DNA of 17,519 bases from Cyclobacteriaceae bacterium (GTDB taxonomy: Bacteria; Bacteroidota; Bacteroidia; Cytophagales; Cyclobacteriaceae): positions 1 to 17,519 of the forward strand of contig CANHCD010000012.1 of NCBI GenBank assembly GCA_947458795.1. The letters are read 5' to 3'. The notes under the pieces are model-generated. The model saw nothing but the letters and a program-made list of their open reading frames with translations, was not told the DNA's origin and ran no database searches. Shown one piece after another: positions 1 to 7,632 of this stretch (position 1 is its first letter; the number at the start of each line of letters is the position of its first letter). The translations under genes were made by a program, and so were the position numbers.

Positions 1-2
1 AG

Positions 3-119
3 GATGGTAAAAAACAAGGACCTTGGAAGTTTTACAATTCAGCAGGTAGGCTGGAAGACCTCCTTCAGTTTAAGGATGATGAAATCCAGTATCCAAAAGG
101 AAGTACCGATAGCCAATAA
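3..119 (+). CDS. C-terminal end of a MORN/YwqK-like repeat protein (partial)
   Basis: This is an open frame from the window edge to a TAA at 117-119, giving the last 38 residues of a protein whose start lies outside. The segment has a Gly-Pro-Trp-Lys-Phe-Tyr core (GPWKFYN) followed by a charged tail ending in DSQ. A G-x-W-x-x-Y pattern is what one MORN or YwqK-type antitoxin-like repeat looks like, where repeats read roughly as 'G...G.W..Y...G.L'. The role of such Bacteroidota proteins is generally unknown. Only one repeat is visible, so the family call is tentative. Confidence 0.5.
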   Translation, partial: DGKKQGPWKFYNSAGRLEDLLQFKDDEIQYPKGSTDSQ

Positions 120-120
120 C

Positions 121-161
121 TCGCCTGCCTGCCAAAGATAGGCTTGCCTGCCGAAGGCAGG
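121..161. repeat. GC-rich palindromic repeat, copy 1
   Basis: Directly after the stop codon of the first gene lies a C/G-rich block in A/T-rich surroundings. CCTGCC (147-152), a GAA loop and GGCAGG (156-161) form a short perfect hairpin, preceded by another GCCTGCCTGCC run (123-133). The same CCTGCC/GGCAGG module recurs at 6971-7000. This looks like a dispersed intergenic REP-type element; it might also act as a weak terminator. Confidence 0.55.
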
Positions 162-205
162 AAAACATTCTTAGGTAAAGGCGGTTAAATCTAAAACCGA
201 TACCC

Positions 206-376
206 ATGTTTGGATTATTCAAAAAGAAAAGCGAGAAGGAAAAGCTTCAGGAAACCTATGCCAAGATGATGGCAGATGCGCATAAACTATCGCATAGCAA
301 CCGAACTGCTGCGGACAAATTGATGGCAGAAGCAGAAGAGGTGGCCAAGCAAATCGACGCCCTCAACAAGGCTTAA
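206..376 (+). CDS. Lacal_2735 family small protein (DUF6435-type)
   Basis: A 56-residue protein starting MFGLFKKK and ending in LNKA. It is short, very rich in Lys/Glu/Ala and strongly helical. The start (a short hydrophobic MFGLF, then a Lys cluster) and the central helix with Asn-Arg before Asp-Lys and an Ala-Glu-Glu-Val stretch match the small Lacal_2735 family of Bacteroidota, whose members are about 55-60 residues. The function is unknown. It converges with the cupin gene, with only six bases between the stop codons. No Shine-Dalgarno sequence or TAnnTTTG box is evident upstream. Confidence 0.75.
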   Translation: MFGLFKKKSEKEKLQETYAKMMADAHKLSHSNRTAADKLMAEAEEVAKQIDALNKA

Positions 377-382
377 TCCACT

Positions 383-904
383 TTATTTTCTTGAGTAATC
401 GTCCTGCAATCGGACAATGTCAGCTTCATCAGAAGGATGATTTGGATCAGTATGCATCCAAATCTCGGCAACTACTCCCCAACCTTTCGTACCAATCAAA
501 CGATGGCGCTCTCCCTGCTGAAGCGAAACTACTTCATGAGAGACCATAGGTACGTCGGCTCCTTGGTCATCGTCTAAACTCCTACTTATTGCAGCTTCAC
601 CTCCTACCAAGGTCCATAGCTCCGCACGACGGTAATGGTACTGCCAAGAAAGTCGCGCTCCAGGTGCTACCAGTAAAAATTTGGGGCTTAACTTCTGCGC
701 ATACTGCTCTTCAGAAAGTGTTACTTCAGGGAAAAATTGGGCTTTAAATGCTCGAATCTGCGTTTCATCCAACACAAAAAATCCGCCCCAAGGGCGCTCA
801 AAATCTTGGGTGGAAATCGAAAATCCTGCCTCGCCTAAATAGCGTTCTACAAATTCAGCAATTTGAGTTTTACTCAAATCGGGGGAAAGAATAAGTGGTT
901 TCAT
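383..904 (-). CDS. cupin-domain protein, phosphomannose isomerase type II-like
   Basis: A 173-residue single-domain cupin. The conserved features of the C-terminal isomerase cupin of bifunctional mannose-1-phosphate guanylyltransferases are visible: ERPWGGF (36-42), the metal-binding strand S-W-Q-Y-H-Y-R-R-x-E-x-W with a Val-Gly-Gly turn (86-102), GERHRL (131-136) and AEIW (146-149). No nucleotidyltransferase domain is present. Proteins of this size are often annotated as phosphoheptose isomerase or plain cupin, and a sugar-phosphate ligand is an inference from the family. A -7-like TACCTTTA (927-934, one mismatch to TAnnTTTG) lies 22 bases upstream of the ATG. It is convergent with the small gene at 206-376. 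Confidence 0.75.
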   Translation of the reverse strand: MKPLILSPDLSKTQIAEFVERYLGEAGFSISTQDFERPWGGFFVLDETQIRAFKAQFFPEVTLSEEQYAQKLSPKFLLVAPGARLSWQYHYRRAELWTLVGGEAAISRSLDDDQGADVPMVSHEVVSLQQGERHRLIGTKGWGVVAEIWMHTDPNHPSDEADIVRLQDDYSRK

Positions 905-1124
905 ACACTAGAATTAAAAAAGAAATTAAAGGTAGACATTTTTCTAGTTTCCAACTTGGAGGTCAATAAAATTGTCAAACTGCAGTAGAAAATGGGATTT
1001 CAAATGAAACAGTCTCCACTTCCCTACTTTCTTATTTAAATTACCGATACCTTCTTTGATTTTTTTTAAAAAGTATTTTTATGCCGCCCAATATTTTGCG
1101 TATTTGATGGCTCACTTCAGAGTC

Positions 1125-2366
1125 ATGCACCTAATTAATCCACAAAAGGCCCTTACTAAAATTGAAGGCGTAGTTGAAGTAAAAAACTACCTGCTACGAA
1201 TTCGCCTAATCAAGAATTTGTACCAGAAAGGCGCTTCTACTGCCAATGAAGTTTGTGGGAGTATGGGAATTTCCTTACCCACAGTAAATACCCTCTTGAC
1301 AGATCTAATGCGTTCGGGAGAGGTGATCAAACAAGGTCGTGCAGCATCACAGGGTGGAAGGAAGCCAGATTTATACCGATTGGCACCGGATGCATTCTAT
1401 GTTGTAGCTGTAGACCTCAGCAAGTATTCCTGCAGCTTGGCACTCTTCAACTGCCAACAGGAAATCGTACGGGAAAAAGTGACGCATAAACTCGTGTTAA
1501 ACAATGAGCCAGAGACCTTCGAACTACTTTGTCAGCACATCGAGAGCTACCTAGAAGCATCTGCCCTCCCTTTGGACAAAATCATTGCGATCGGACTTTC
1601 CATGCCAGGATTGATTGATTCCAAGGCTGGGATTAACCATACCTACCTGAATTTTGGAGGAAAAAGCTTACAAGAACACCTCGAAAACAGGTTTCCGCAA
1701 TCCATATTTTTGGAGAATGATGCGCGAGCCATGACGCTTGCAGAATACAAGTTTGGAAGGGTTGAAGCTGCCCAACACGTGCTGGGAATTTTTGTAGGAT
1801 GGGGTATCGGACTGGGGATCATCGTGGACGGGAAAATCTACCAGGGTACTTCTGGATTTGCAGGTGAATTTGCGCACTCCCCACTTTTTGAATCGCAAGA
1901 GATCAATTGCACCTGCGGGAAAAAAGGCTGCTTGGAAGCAGTAGCCTCGGGTACCTCCATCGTCCGCATGGCTGAAGAAGCACTGTTGCTCGACAAAGAC
2001 AGCATCCTAGCACGTATGGCCAAAGCCTACAAAGGACCACTCGACCCCAATCTTGTGGTGCGTGCAGCCCAAGAAGGAGATCAACGTGCCATCACCATCT
2101 TGTCAGAGGTAGGCCTTAATCTGGGAAGGGGAATTTCCATGCTGATTCAGCTCCTCAATCCTGAACTCATCATCCTTGGCGGTGTGGTAGCTGAAGCCAA
2201 TCAGTATATTTTGACCCCAATTCAACAAGCGTTGAATGTGTACAGCATGGCCAAATCCCGAGAAAAAACCAAGATTGCGCTGTACCAATTGGGAAATGAA
2301 GTGGGATTACGAGGCGCCGTTGCCGTGGTTACCGATAAACTATTCGAAGAAGTCCTTACCAAGTAA
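1125..2366 (+). CDS. ROK family transcriptional regulator (winged HTH plus sugar-kinase-like domain)
   Basis: A protein of 413 residues from the ATG at 1125. An N-terminal winged helix-turn-helix (about residues 30-86; S-T-A-N-E-V, then S-L-P-T-V-N-T-L-L as recognition helix, then the G-G-R-K-P wing) is followed by a ROK domain: Asp-Leu-Ser-Lys phosphate loop near 97, MPGLID, E-N-D-A-R-A near 197-202, and the ROK zinc signature C-T-C-G-K-K-G-C-L (Cys 262, 264, 269) with an upstream His (251). Such NagC/Mlc-type proteins repress sugar genes and respond to sugars; the ligand cannot be read here. The frame is open further upstream (TTG 1056, ATG 1107). I prefer 1125 because the extra residues are hydrophobic and unlike the family; 1107 is possible. 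Confidence 0.85.
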   Translation: MHLINPQKALTKIEGVVEVKNYLLRIRLIKNLYQKGASTANEVCGSMGISLPTVNTLLTDLMRSGEVIKQGRAASQGGRKPDLYRLAPDAFYVVAVDLSKYSCSLALFNCQQEIVREKVTHKLVLNNEPETFELLCQHIESYLEASALPLDKIIAIGLSMPGLIDSKAGINHTYLNFGGKSLQEHLENRFPQSIFLENDARAMTLAEYKFGRVEAAQHVLGIFVGWGIGLGIIVDGKIYQGTSGFAGEFAHSPLFESQEINCTCGKKGCLEAVASGTSIVRMAEEALLLDKDSILARMAKAYKGPLDPNLVVRAAQEGDQRAITILSEVGLNLGRGISMLIQLLNPELIILGGVVAEANQYILTPIQQALNVYSMAKSREKTKIALYQLGNEVGLRGAVAVVTDKLFEEVLTK

Positions 2367-2379
2367 AATTGATGCTGGT

Positions 2380-2754
2380 TCAATGAACCACATCCTTTGC
2401 AAGTATAATCAGGTAATCCGTATGCTGTTCTGAAATCAATCCTACATCGTAACAGATCTGATACAACTGGCCATCCTGGTCTACACCTTGATGGGTCATG
2501 TATCGAAAGTTAAAACCTTCTAGTAATAAGCATTCTCTGTCAACCTTTGTTGGCTTCTTTTCCAATGCGAGAAATGCGAGCAGGATAGCTCTGTTCCGCT
2601 TCAGAACTCGGTTAATGATTCGTATCTCTTTATTTTGAACTGAATTTTGCTGATTGTTGAAGTTATTTCTGCAACCCTCGTCACAAAATTTCTTATCCAA
2701 TCTCCCATGAAGGACTTGAGCACAGCAATGGCAATAGCGCTTTTCTGTTGGCAT
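2380..2754 (-). CDS. small Cys-rich zinc-finger-like protein of unknown function
   Basis: From the ATG at 2754 this is a 124-residue protein. Its N-terminus has a C-H-C-C cluster (Cys 8, 10, 11), then H-G-R-x-D-K-K-F-C-D-x-x-C-R-N-x-F-N-N (Cys 24 and 28). This arrangement is typical of a small conserved Bacteroidota family that begins with a treble-clef-like zinc site and continues with a basic 'IN..LK.NR.IL' helix and a C-terminal half with aromatic strands ending in a Tyr/Asp-rich segment. No function is established. A longer start at 2796 exists, but its 14 extra residues do not look like part of the family. It converges with the ROK gene, leaving a 13-base gap. Confidence 0.75.
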   Translation of the reverse strand: MPTEKRYCHCCAQVLHGRLDKKFCDEGCRNNFNNQQNSVQNKEIRIINRVLKRNRAILLAFLALEKKPTKVDRECLLLEGFNFRYMTHQGVDQDGQLYQICYDVGLISEQHTDYLIILAKDVVH

Positions 2755-2816
2755 AGTTGAAAAAATTAACTGCTCAGAAGGATGACCTTCAAGCAATGGT
2801 TACAAAAAAATCAATT

Positions 2817-2854
2817 TAAAAAATTCTCGAAAGGGAGAAATCCCCCCTTTCGAG
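2817..2854 (-). terminator. intrinsic terminator of the DUF1080-Gfo/Idh operon
   Basis: A perfect 10-bp stem, CTCGAAAGGG (2826-2835) with CCCTTTCGAG (2845-2854), encloses a 9-base loop. Read on the minus strand it is followed by AATTTTTT. It lies 10 bases beyond the stop of the Gfo/Idh gene at 2864, the expected position for a Rho-independent terminator. Confidence 0.88.
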
Positions 2855-2863
2855 ATCTTTAAT

Positions 2864-4213
2864 TTAGAATTTACGATACTTTCCGTCGAGGAACTTGTTT
2901 GCTTTTCGCTCCGCGAATTTTGCTTTTTTACTATTCCAGTGGAGGGTTTCGTTTGGAAAACGGCCTGCAATCACCCCAAGAAGAATGGTCTCGGTCAAGC
3001 GAGCTGAATAGGAAAAAGGTGCGCTGCACTCTCCATTACCCAAACAGGCATCTACAAATTGGTGGTAATGCTTCTTGCTTTCCCCTACATAATCCTTCAC
3101 TGGAGCACCCAAATTGAACGGAGTCACATCAAATTTCTTGTACTTTCCATCCACAATCCATCGAGGAAGCTGCTGGAAGTGTGGCAGTAGCAATCGTCCT
3201 TTTTCACCTAGAAACATGGCACCTTGATCTGGAAGTTTGTCTCCATTGGGTAGCATCAAATCCTCATGTTGATCAGGTGCTCCAACTCCATCGTACCAAA
3301 CCCACTTCAAGGTATCTGTGGTGTAAGGTGTCGCTGGAAATTCATAAGTCACGATATTATTCTCTGGGAATCCAAAACCCGTTGGCTTTCTGCAGTTGTT
3401 GACAATGGTACGAGGCACGTCTAGCTGAAGTGCATTGTAGGGTGTGTCAAAAATATGAACTCCCATATCACCAAGCGTACCACAGCCGTAGTCCAACAAT
3501 TTCCTCCAATTACCTGGATGGTAAACCCCCTCCTTAAAATCTCGCTCAGGAGCTGTGCCCAACCATAAGTTCCAATTTAGATTGCTCGGCACTGCATCGC
3601 TACCCTTGGGTTCTTTTCCGTCATATCCCCAGTTTTTGGGAGACCAAGCACGAACCGTATGGACCTTGCCGATGATCCCAGATTGGATGAGTAACGTAGC
3701 TAGCTTGTAATCGTAAAAGGAATGTACCTGAATTCCCATCTGGGTGACTAAATTCTTTTTTTCAGCCAACTTTTTCATCGCTCTGGCTTCTGTCACGTGG
3801 TGGGTAAGCGGTTTTTGACAATACACAGCCTTGTTCATCTCCATAGCCATCAAAGAGGCTGGCGCATGGGTATGGTCCGGAGTGGACACCACGACCGCGT
3901 CAAACTGATCTTCCATTTCACTCAACAGCAAGCGGTAATCCGCGTAGGTCTTTGCTTTAGGGAAAAGTGCTGTTGCATTACTTAAGGCATTCGAATCCAC
4001 ATCGCAAAGCCCCACTACTTCTACCATGGCATGGCTGGAGATGGCGCGCAAATCCTCCATTCCCATTCCACCCAAACCGATGTGAACGGTCCTAAGTTTG
4101 CCTTTGGCAGTTACTTCGGCAAGAAGTGCTGGAGCCAAGGATAAGCCAGCAATGCCTAAGGCTGACTTCTTGATAAAATTTCTACGATCGATTACTTGAT
4201 AGTCTTTTTTCAT
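2864..4213 (-). CDS. Tat-exported Gfo/Idh/MocA family oxidoreductase
   Basis: 449 residues. The N-terminus has a twin-arginine signal, D-R-R-N-F-I-K-K (9-16), then a hydrophobic stretch to about residue 32, so periplasmic export with cofactor bound is predicted. A Rossmann fold follows: G-L-G-G-M-G (46-51), C-D-V-D (70-73), S-T-P-D-H-T-H (110-116) and Q-K-P-L-T (133-137), where Gln replaces the Glu of the usual E-K-P motif, as is common in the exported subfamily. G-D-M-G-V-H-I-F-D (248-256) is the conserved substrate-side motif. These enzymes oxidise or reduce sugar hydroxyls with NAD(P). It sits 23 bases downstream of the DUF1080 gene, a pairing consistent with 3-keto-glycoside metabolism; the actual substrate is unknown. 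Confidence 0.88.
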   Translation of the reverse strand: MKKDYQVIDRRNFIKKSALGIAGLSLAPALLAEVTAKGKLRTVHIGLGGMGMEDLRAISSHAMVEVVGLCDVDSNALSNATALFPKAKTYADYRLLLSEMEDQFDAVVVSTPDHTHAPASLMAMEMNKAVYCQKPLTHHVTEARAMKKLAEKKNLVTQMGIQVHSFYDYKLATLLIQSGIIGKVHTVRAWSPKNWGYDGKEPKGSDAVPSNLNWNLWLGTAPERDFKEGVYHPGNWRKLLDYGCGTLGDMGVHIFDTPYNALQLDVPRTIVNNCRKPTGFGFPENNIVTYEFPATPYTTDTLKWVWYDGVGAPDQHEDLMLPNGDKLPDQGAMFLGEKGRLLLPHFQQLPRWIVDGKYKKFDVTPFNLGAPVKDYVGESKKHYHQFVDACLGNGECSAPFSYSARLTETILLGVIAGRFPNETLHWNSKKAKFAERKANKFLDGKYRKF

Positions 4214-4236
4214 AAGTAAAAGGGGTATTCATGGGT

Positions 4237-4902
4237 TTATTGTAATTCTTTGATTTTGATATTTCGAAACCGGACCACATCACCATGGCCCAAAAATCCA
4301 ATATGTCCTCGACTTCTTTGGAGTCCAGGATGTTCTTTTTTGTCTAACGTACCGTTTTTACTGGCTTCAAGGTAATTGCCTTCCAAAATCACTTCCCCAT
4401 TGAGCACAACAGTTACATATGGATGCTGCACGCGTACCTCCTGCTGATTCCACTCTCCCGTAGGTCGCAAATAGCCCCGCTTGGCAGAAATTACTCCATA
4501 GACCGATCCATGGTATTGGTACGGCTGTAGGGTTGCATATTTTTCTGCTTCATTGTCCAATATCTGTAATTCTTTCCCCACATAGGCGGCATCCCCTTCT
4601 AGTGGTGCATGAATTCCCAAGCCATTGTTGGCCCCAGGGGTTAATTGAAACTCAAATCGCAATACAAAATTTCCGTATTCCTTTTCGGTGTATAAATTTC
4701 CACCTCCCCCGCCTTGGGGTTCAATGACGATCATACCATCTTTGACCAGGTACGAACTTTTGTTCCCTACCCATCCAGACAAGGTCCTCCCATCAAATAG
4801 GGATATAAAACCTTCATCTTGAGCCTGTAACGTGCTTACTGGCAAGAAGTATAGCAACCCAATTGAAATAAATGCGGCAAGAATTCGAACAGATGAATGC
4901 AT
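4237..4902 (-). CDS. DUF1080 protein (3-keto-disaccharide hydrolase-like), exported
   Basis: 221 residues from the ATG at 4902. A cleavable signal peptide is visible (hydrophobic core about 8-24, ending L-Q-A-Q), so the product is periplasmic or outer-membrane facing. The mature part starts with F-I-S-L-F-D-G-R-T-L-S-G-W, the signature opening of DUF1080, and continues with a concanavalin-like beta-sandwich: NGLGIHAPLEGD, ELQILDNE, and a closing R-F-R-N-I-K-I-K-E-L. DUF1080 enzymes from Bacteroides hydrolyse 3-keto-glycosides made by Gfo/Idh-type oxidoreductases, and such an oxidoreductase is the next gene. An upstream ATG at 4950 is open in frame, but it would place the -7 box inside the gene, so 4902 is preferred. 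Confidence 0.85.
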   Translation of the reverse strand: MHSSVRILAAFISIGLLYFLPVSTLQAQDEGFISLFDGRTLSGWVGNKSSYLVKDGMIVIEPQGGGGGNLYTEKEYGNFVLRFEFQLTPGANNGLGIHAPLEGDAAYVGKELQILDNEAEKYATLQPYQYHGSVYGVISAKRGYLRPTGEWNQQEVRVQHPYVTVVLNGEVILEGNYLEASKNGTLDKKEHPGLQRSRGHIGFLGHGDVVRFRNIKIKELQ

Positions 4903-4928
4903 AGTGAATGAAAAAAAACTGGCGTATA

Positions 4929-4936
4929 CAAATCTA
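4929..4936 (-). promoter_or_regulatory. -7 box TAGATTTG for the DUF1080-Gfo/Idh operon
   Basis: On the minus strand TAGATTTG matches the Bacteroidota -7 consensus TAnnTTTG exactly and ends 26 bases before the ATG at 4902. No clear TTG -33 element stands at the usual spacing. The same octamer occurs at the same distance from the trxA start (17346-17353). Confidence 0.55.
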
Positions 4937-5044
4937 AAAGTGTTCTTCAATTATTCCCCTTTTTTCATCAAAAAAACACAGTCTCAACAAAAAAAGAGAA
5001 CCCGTCTACTCAGTACATGTCGAATCCCTTCAAAATTAATCCCC

Positions 5045-5052
5045 TAAATTTG
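5045..5052 (+). promoter_or_regulatory. candidate -7 box TAAATTTG for msrAB
   Basis: TAAATTTG matches TAnnTTTG exactly and lies in the intergenic region between the divergent DUF1080 and msrAB genes. It is 59 bases before the ATG at 5112, so the leader would be longer than for the other promoters here. An inverted repeat GAACT-GA-AGTTC (5092-5103) sits just before the start codon. Confidence 0.4.
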
Positions 5053-5111
5053 AAACAGACAGCCCGTATTCGGAGTTTAAACCGTACCCGCGAACTGAAG
5101 TTCAATCCGTT

Positions 5112-6239
5112 ATGCGAACCAAATTGCAAATGATACTCAAATCAAAATTTAGCTATCCCATGATCGCCCTGATTGCATCTCTTCTCCTTGCTTGTAATGG
5201 AGGATCTACTCCTACGGAATCCAAGAATCCTTCAGCAGAATCAGAAGATCCCAAAGAAATCTTCTCCGCATCTCAGCAGGTTGCCACCTTTGCTGGAGGT
5301 TGTTTTTGGTGTGTGGAAGCCCCTTTTGAGGATCTAGATGGGGTCATATCTGTAGTTTCAGGTTATTCCGGAGGAAAAGAAAAGAACCCTACCTATGGCG
5401 AAGTGGCTGGAGGCAAAACTTCACACCGGGAGTCGGTTCAAATTACTTTCGACCCTGAAGTGATTAGTTATGCTGAATTGGTCGATATTTTCTGGCAAAC
5501 CTACGATCCTACAGATGTAGGAGGCTCTTTTTTTGATCGGGGTACGCAGTACGAGTCAGCCATTTTCTTTCACAACGACCAACAAAAAAAGGTGGCCGAG
5601 GAGAGCAAAAAGCTTCTGGATCAGTCCAAACGATTCTCCAAGCCCATTGCTACACCCATCATCAAGTTTACCAACTTCTACCCTGCTGAGGATTACCACC
5701 AGGATTACTACAAAAAGAGCCCTCAAGATTACTATGCTTACCGAAGAGGTTCAGGTAGAGATGCATTCATTCAAAAACATTGGCCTGAGCTCAGTGCTAA
5801 AAAATACCCTTCGCCATCTAAAGGAGACCTAAAAAGTAAATTGAACGAACTTCAGTACGAGGTCACCATGGAAGGAGCTACCGAATTTGCCTTCAACAAC
5901 GAATACAATGGCAATAAGGAGGAAGGAATTTATGTTTGTGTAGTGACCGGAGCCCCCCTATTTAGCTCTAAGGATAAATATGAATCTGGCTCTGGATGGC
6001 CAAGTTTTACCAAGCCTATCGATGCACGGATCATTGACAAGCCCATTGACAAAACATTAGGCATGATGCGGGTAGAAGTGCGAAGTAAGTTAGGAAACTC
6101 ACACTTAGGCCACGTCTTCAACGATGGTCCAGCGCCTACAGGTTTGCGCTACTGCATGAATTCCGCCGCCATGAAGTTTATCCCCAAATCCCAAATGGAG
6201 GCTGCAGGTTACAAGGATTACCTTTGGGTAGTGGATTGA
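5112..6239 (+). CDS. msrAB: peptide methionine sulfoxide reductase MsrA-MsrB fusion, lipoprotein
   Basis: 375 residues. A lipoprotein signal ends in the lipobox L-L-L-A-C (Cys28), followed by a Ser/Glu-rich linker, so the enzyme is predicted to be membrane-anchored outside the cytoplasm. MsrA: G-G-C-F-W-C (catalytic Cys64), Y-S-G-G, Q-Y-x-S-A, and E-D-Y-H-Q-D-Y (193-199). MsrB from about residue 245: G-S-G-W-P-S-F (293-299), H-L-G-H-V-F (331-336) and R-Y-C-M-N-S with catalytic Cys348. The zinc-binding CxxC pairs of many MsrB proteins are absent (C-V-V-T-G instead). Together the domains reduce both S- and R-methionine sulfoxide in oxidised envelope proteins. ATG 5130 (MILKSK) would give a more ordinary signal length and is an alternative start. 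Confidence 0.93.
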   Translation: MRTKLQMILKSKFSYPMIALIASLLLACNGGSTPTESKNPSAESEDPKEIFSASQQVATFAGGCFWCVEAPFEDLDGVISVVSGYSGGKEKNPTYGEVAGGKTSHRESVQITFDPEVISYAELVDIFWQTYDPTDVGGSFFDRGTQYESAIFFHNDQQKKVAEESKKLLDQSKRFSKPIATPIIKFTNFYPAEDYHQDYYKKSPQDYYAYRRGSGRDAFIQKHWPELSAKKYPSPSKGDLKSKLNELQYEVTMEGATEFAFNNEYNGNKEEGIYVCVVTGAPLFSSKDKYESGSGWPSFTKPIDARIIDKPIDKTLGMMRVEVRSKLGNSHLGHVFNDGPAPTGLRYCMNSAAMKFIPKSQMEAAGYKDYLWVVD

Positions 6240-6275
6240 TCTGCAGCAGTTACAAACCCATTGGTATTCAAGGTA

Positions 6276-6884
6276 CTAGCCCAGTAACTTTCGGAAAGTA
6301 AGGTTGATTCTTGGATGGTTTACCCTTTTTGTTTTGGGGAGCTGGTGTTCCCAGTGATGCTGACTTGCTCCCTCCATTAGTAGCAGGCTACCATGGGAGA
6401 GTTCAAGATTTATTTTAGGTTCTTTTTCTTTGTAAGGCCGTAGTTGAAAAGAGCGGCTAGCCCCAAAGGTGAGTGAAGCTATTTTTGGGTTTTGACCTAA
6501 GACGGCTTCATTGTCTCGATGCCAACCCATGCTGTCTTGACCGTCTCGGTAATAGTTGCAGAGCACGTGAGTGAATTCATGCTGAGTGAAGTCCTGCAAT
6601 CGCTGCTTAATTGTCTCCAATTCCTTCGTAAAGGGCTGCGCCTGCATCGCAATTCCAGAATACCCATAAGGCACCTTTGGATCCCCATAGAGCGCAGTAA
6701 GACGAGGCTGAAGGATTTGCTTGCCAAACATCCAGATCGGCTCCTGCTGCCAAACTAATCCCTCTTGAAGCAGCTTGAAATAAAGATCTGCTTCTTCCAA
6801 AGAAAAAAAATCGGGGTGTAAATAAACCTCCCCTAAAAAAGGGAGGAGGTTGCTGGTTTCGAGGGGAAGTAGTGCATATTGCAT
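6276..6884 (-). CDS. AlkB-like Fe(II)/2-oxoglutarate-dependent dioxygenase
   Basis: 202 residues from the ATG at 6884. The double-stranded beta-helix signatures are present: the iron ligands in W-H-R-D-N-E (His122, Asp124), the distal His180 in H-W-E-H-Q-L-P-K, and the 2-oxoglutarate/substrate arginines in P-R-I-N-L-T-F-R (Arg192 and Arg198). N-Y-Y-R-D-G-x-D-S-M-G-W just before the HxD is the usual AlkB lead-in. The family removes alkyl lesions from nucleic acids by oxidative demethylation; its length and the 'SLTFG..R.F..R' strand resemble bacterial ALKBH2/3-like enzymes. A start at 6923 is possible but adds a Cys-rich leader not expected in the family. It converges with msrAB, 36 bases apart. 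Confidence 0.88.
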   Translation of the reverse strand: MQYALLPLETSNLLPFLGEVYLHPDFFSLEEADLYFKLLQEGLVWQQEPIWMFGKQILQPRLTALYGDPKVPYGYSGIAMQAQPFTKELETIKQRLQDFTQHEFTHVLCNYYRDGQDSMGWHRDNEAVLGQNPKIASLTFGASRSFQLRPYKEKEPKINLELSHGSLLLMEGASQHHWEHQLPKTKRVNHPRINLTFRKLLG

Positions 6885-6970
6885 ACCTATCAACTTGTCA
6901 TCAAGGCAACATGTTTGGAGCAAAAAAGGAGAAAAGGACTGCCTCCGGTCGGAAGTTAGATAGGCCCGCC

Positions 6971-7000
6971 TACCGCCTGCCTACCGCAGGCAGGAAGGTA
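6971..7000. repeat. GC-rich palindromic repeat, copy 2
   Basis: TACC-g-CCTGCC (6971-6981), a TACCGCA loop and GGCAGG-aa-GGTA (6989-7000) form an extended imperfect hairpin. The CCTGCC/GGCAGG core is shared with 147-161. It lies immediately after the stop codon of the Dabb gene on the minus strand and before the alkB-like gene, the same gene-end position as copy 1. Confidence 0.6.
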
Positions 7001-7002
7001 GG

Positions 7003-7437
7003 TTACTCCTTTGTCCAATAATCAATTACCGTTACCTTATCCAAATGTGGACCCAAGAGACCTACAAACTCCTGATGCGCAGGATGTGGGATATAGGTAT
7101 CACGGTCTTCATCAGAGTGAAAGGTTACGGTAAAGGCATGCGTTAAGCCCTGGTTGAGTCCTTCTGGGCTAGAGTTCACCCCCCATTCAAAGCCTTTGAT
7201 TTCAGAGATTTTTGAAGGTAAGGCTTGAAAAGCAGCTACTATCCCATCGATATCTTGGGGAGAGGAAGTTGCTTTAAATCCAAATAGGACTACATGGCGA
7301 AGGACTGAATCTGGCATAGCTGCATTATTTTGGTTGATTTCTGGACTAGTACTCGAAAGTGTTTCTGCTTCCTTTTCTTTTGGTGCACAAGAAAGTAGAA
7401 GGAGGAAAGAAATGATGTAAATCAGGCTATTTTTCAT
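7003..7437 (-). CDS. Dabb (stress-responsive alpha/beta barrel) lipoprotein
   Basis: 144 residues. A lipoprotein signal ends L-L-L-S-C (Cys17), followed by a Lys/Glu/Ser-rich linker. The rest is one Dabb ferredoxin-like domain: L-R-H-V-V-L-F-G-F-K opening strand (about 46-55), a central helix, E-W-G-V-N strand, H-A-F-T-V-T-F strand, and a Y-I-x-H-P-x-H-Q-E-F segment before the last helix. Dabb proteins are small dimeric barrels; most have no proven substrate, so no enzyme activity is claimed. Membrane anchoring is predicted. A near-consensus -7 box on the minus strand, TTACTTTG (7461-7468, one mismatch), ends 23 bases before the ATG. Confidence 0.85.
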   Translation of the reverse strand: MKNSLIYIISFLLLLSCAPKEKEAETLSSTSPEINQNNAAMPDSVLRHVVLFGFKATSSPQDIDGIVAAFQALPSKISEIKGFEWGVNSSPEGLNQGLTHAFTVTFHSDEDRDTYIPHPAHQEFVGLLGPHLDKVTVIDYWTKE

Positions 7438-7632
7438 GGGATAGGAAGGGTTGAGAGGATCAAAGTAAGTGTGTTAGCTCAGTTCAAAACATAGTTTAGA
7501 AGTCGATAAAGCTAAACTTCTGAATTGAATAATAAAATAGGATTACCCGCAATTTTACGAGTGGACCAAAAAAATACTAGAGATCACTTCGGATTTTATT
7601 TTCAGGCAACTGTTTGCAAGTTGGGAGGTAAA

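Noticed and set aside
1056..1124. Extended N-terminus of the ROK regulator from TTG 1056
   Set aside because: The extra residues are hydrophobic and aromatic, unlike the start of ROK regulators, so an internal ATG (1125, or 1107) is preferred.
7493..7521. Two overlapping hairpins (AGTTTAG/CTAAACT and AGAAGT/ACTTCT) that exclude each other, upstream of the Dabb gene
   Set aside because: The stems are short and A/T-rich, no aptamer-like conserved core is visible, and such alternatives are common by chance; not enough for a riboswitch or attenuator call.
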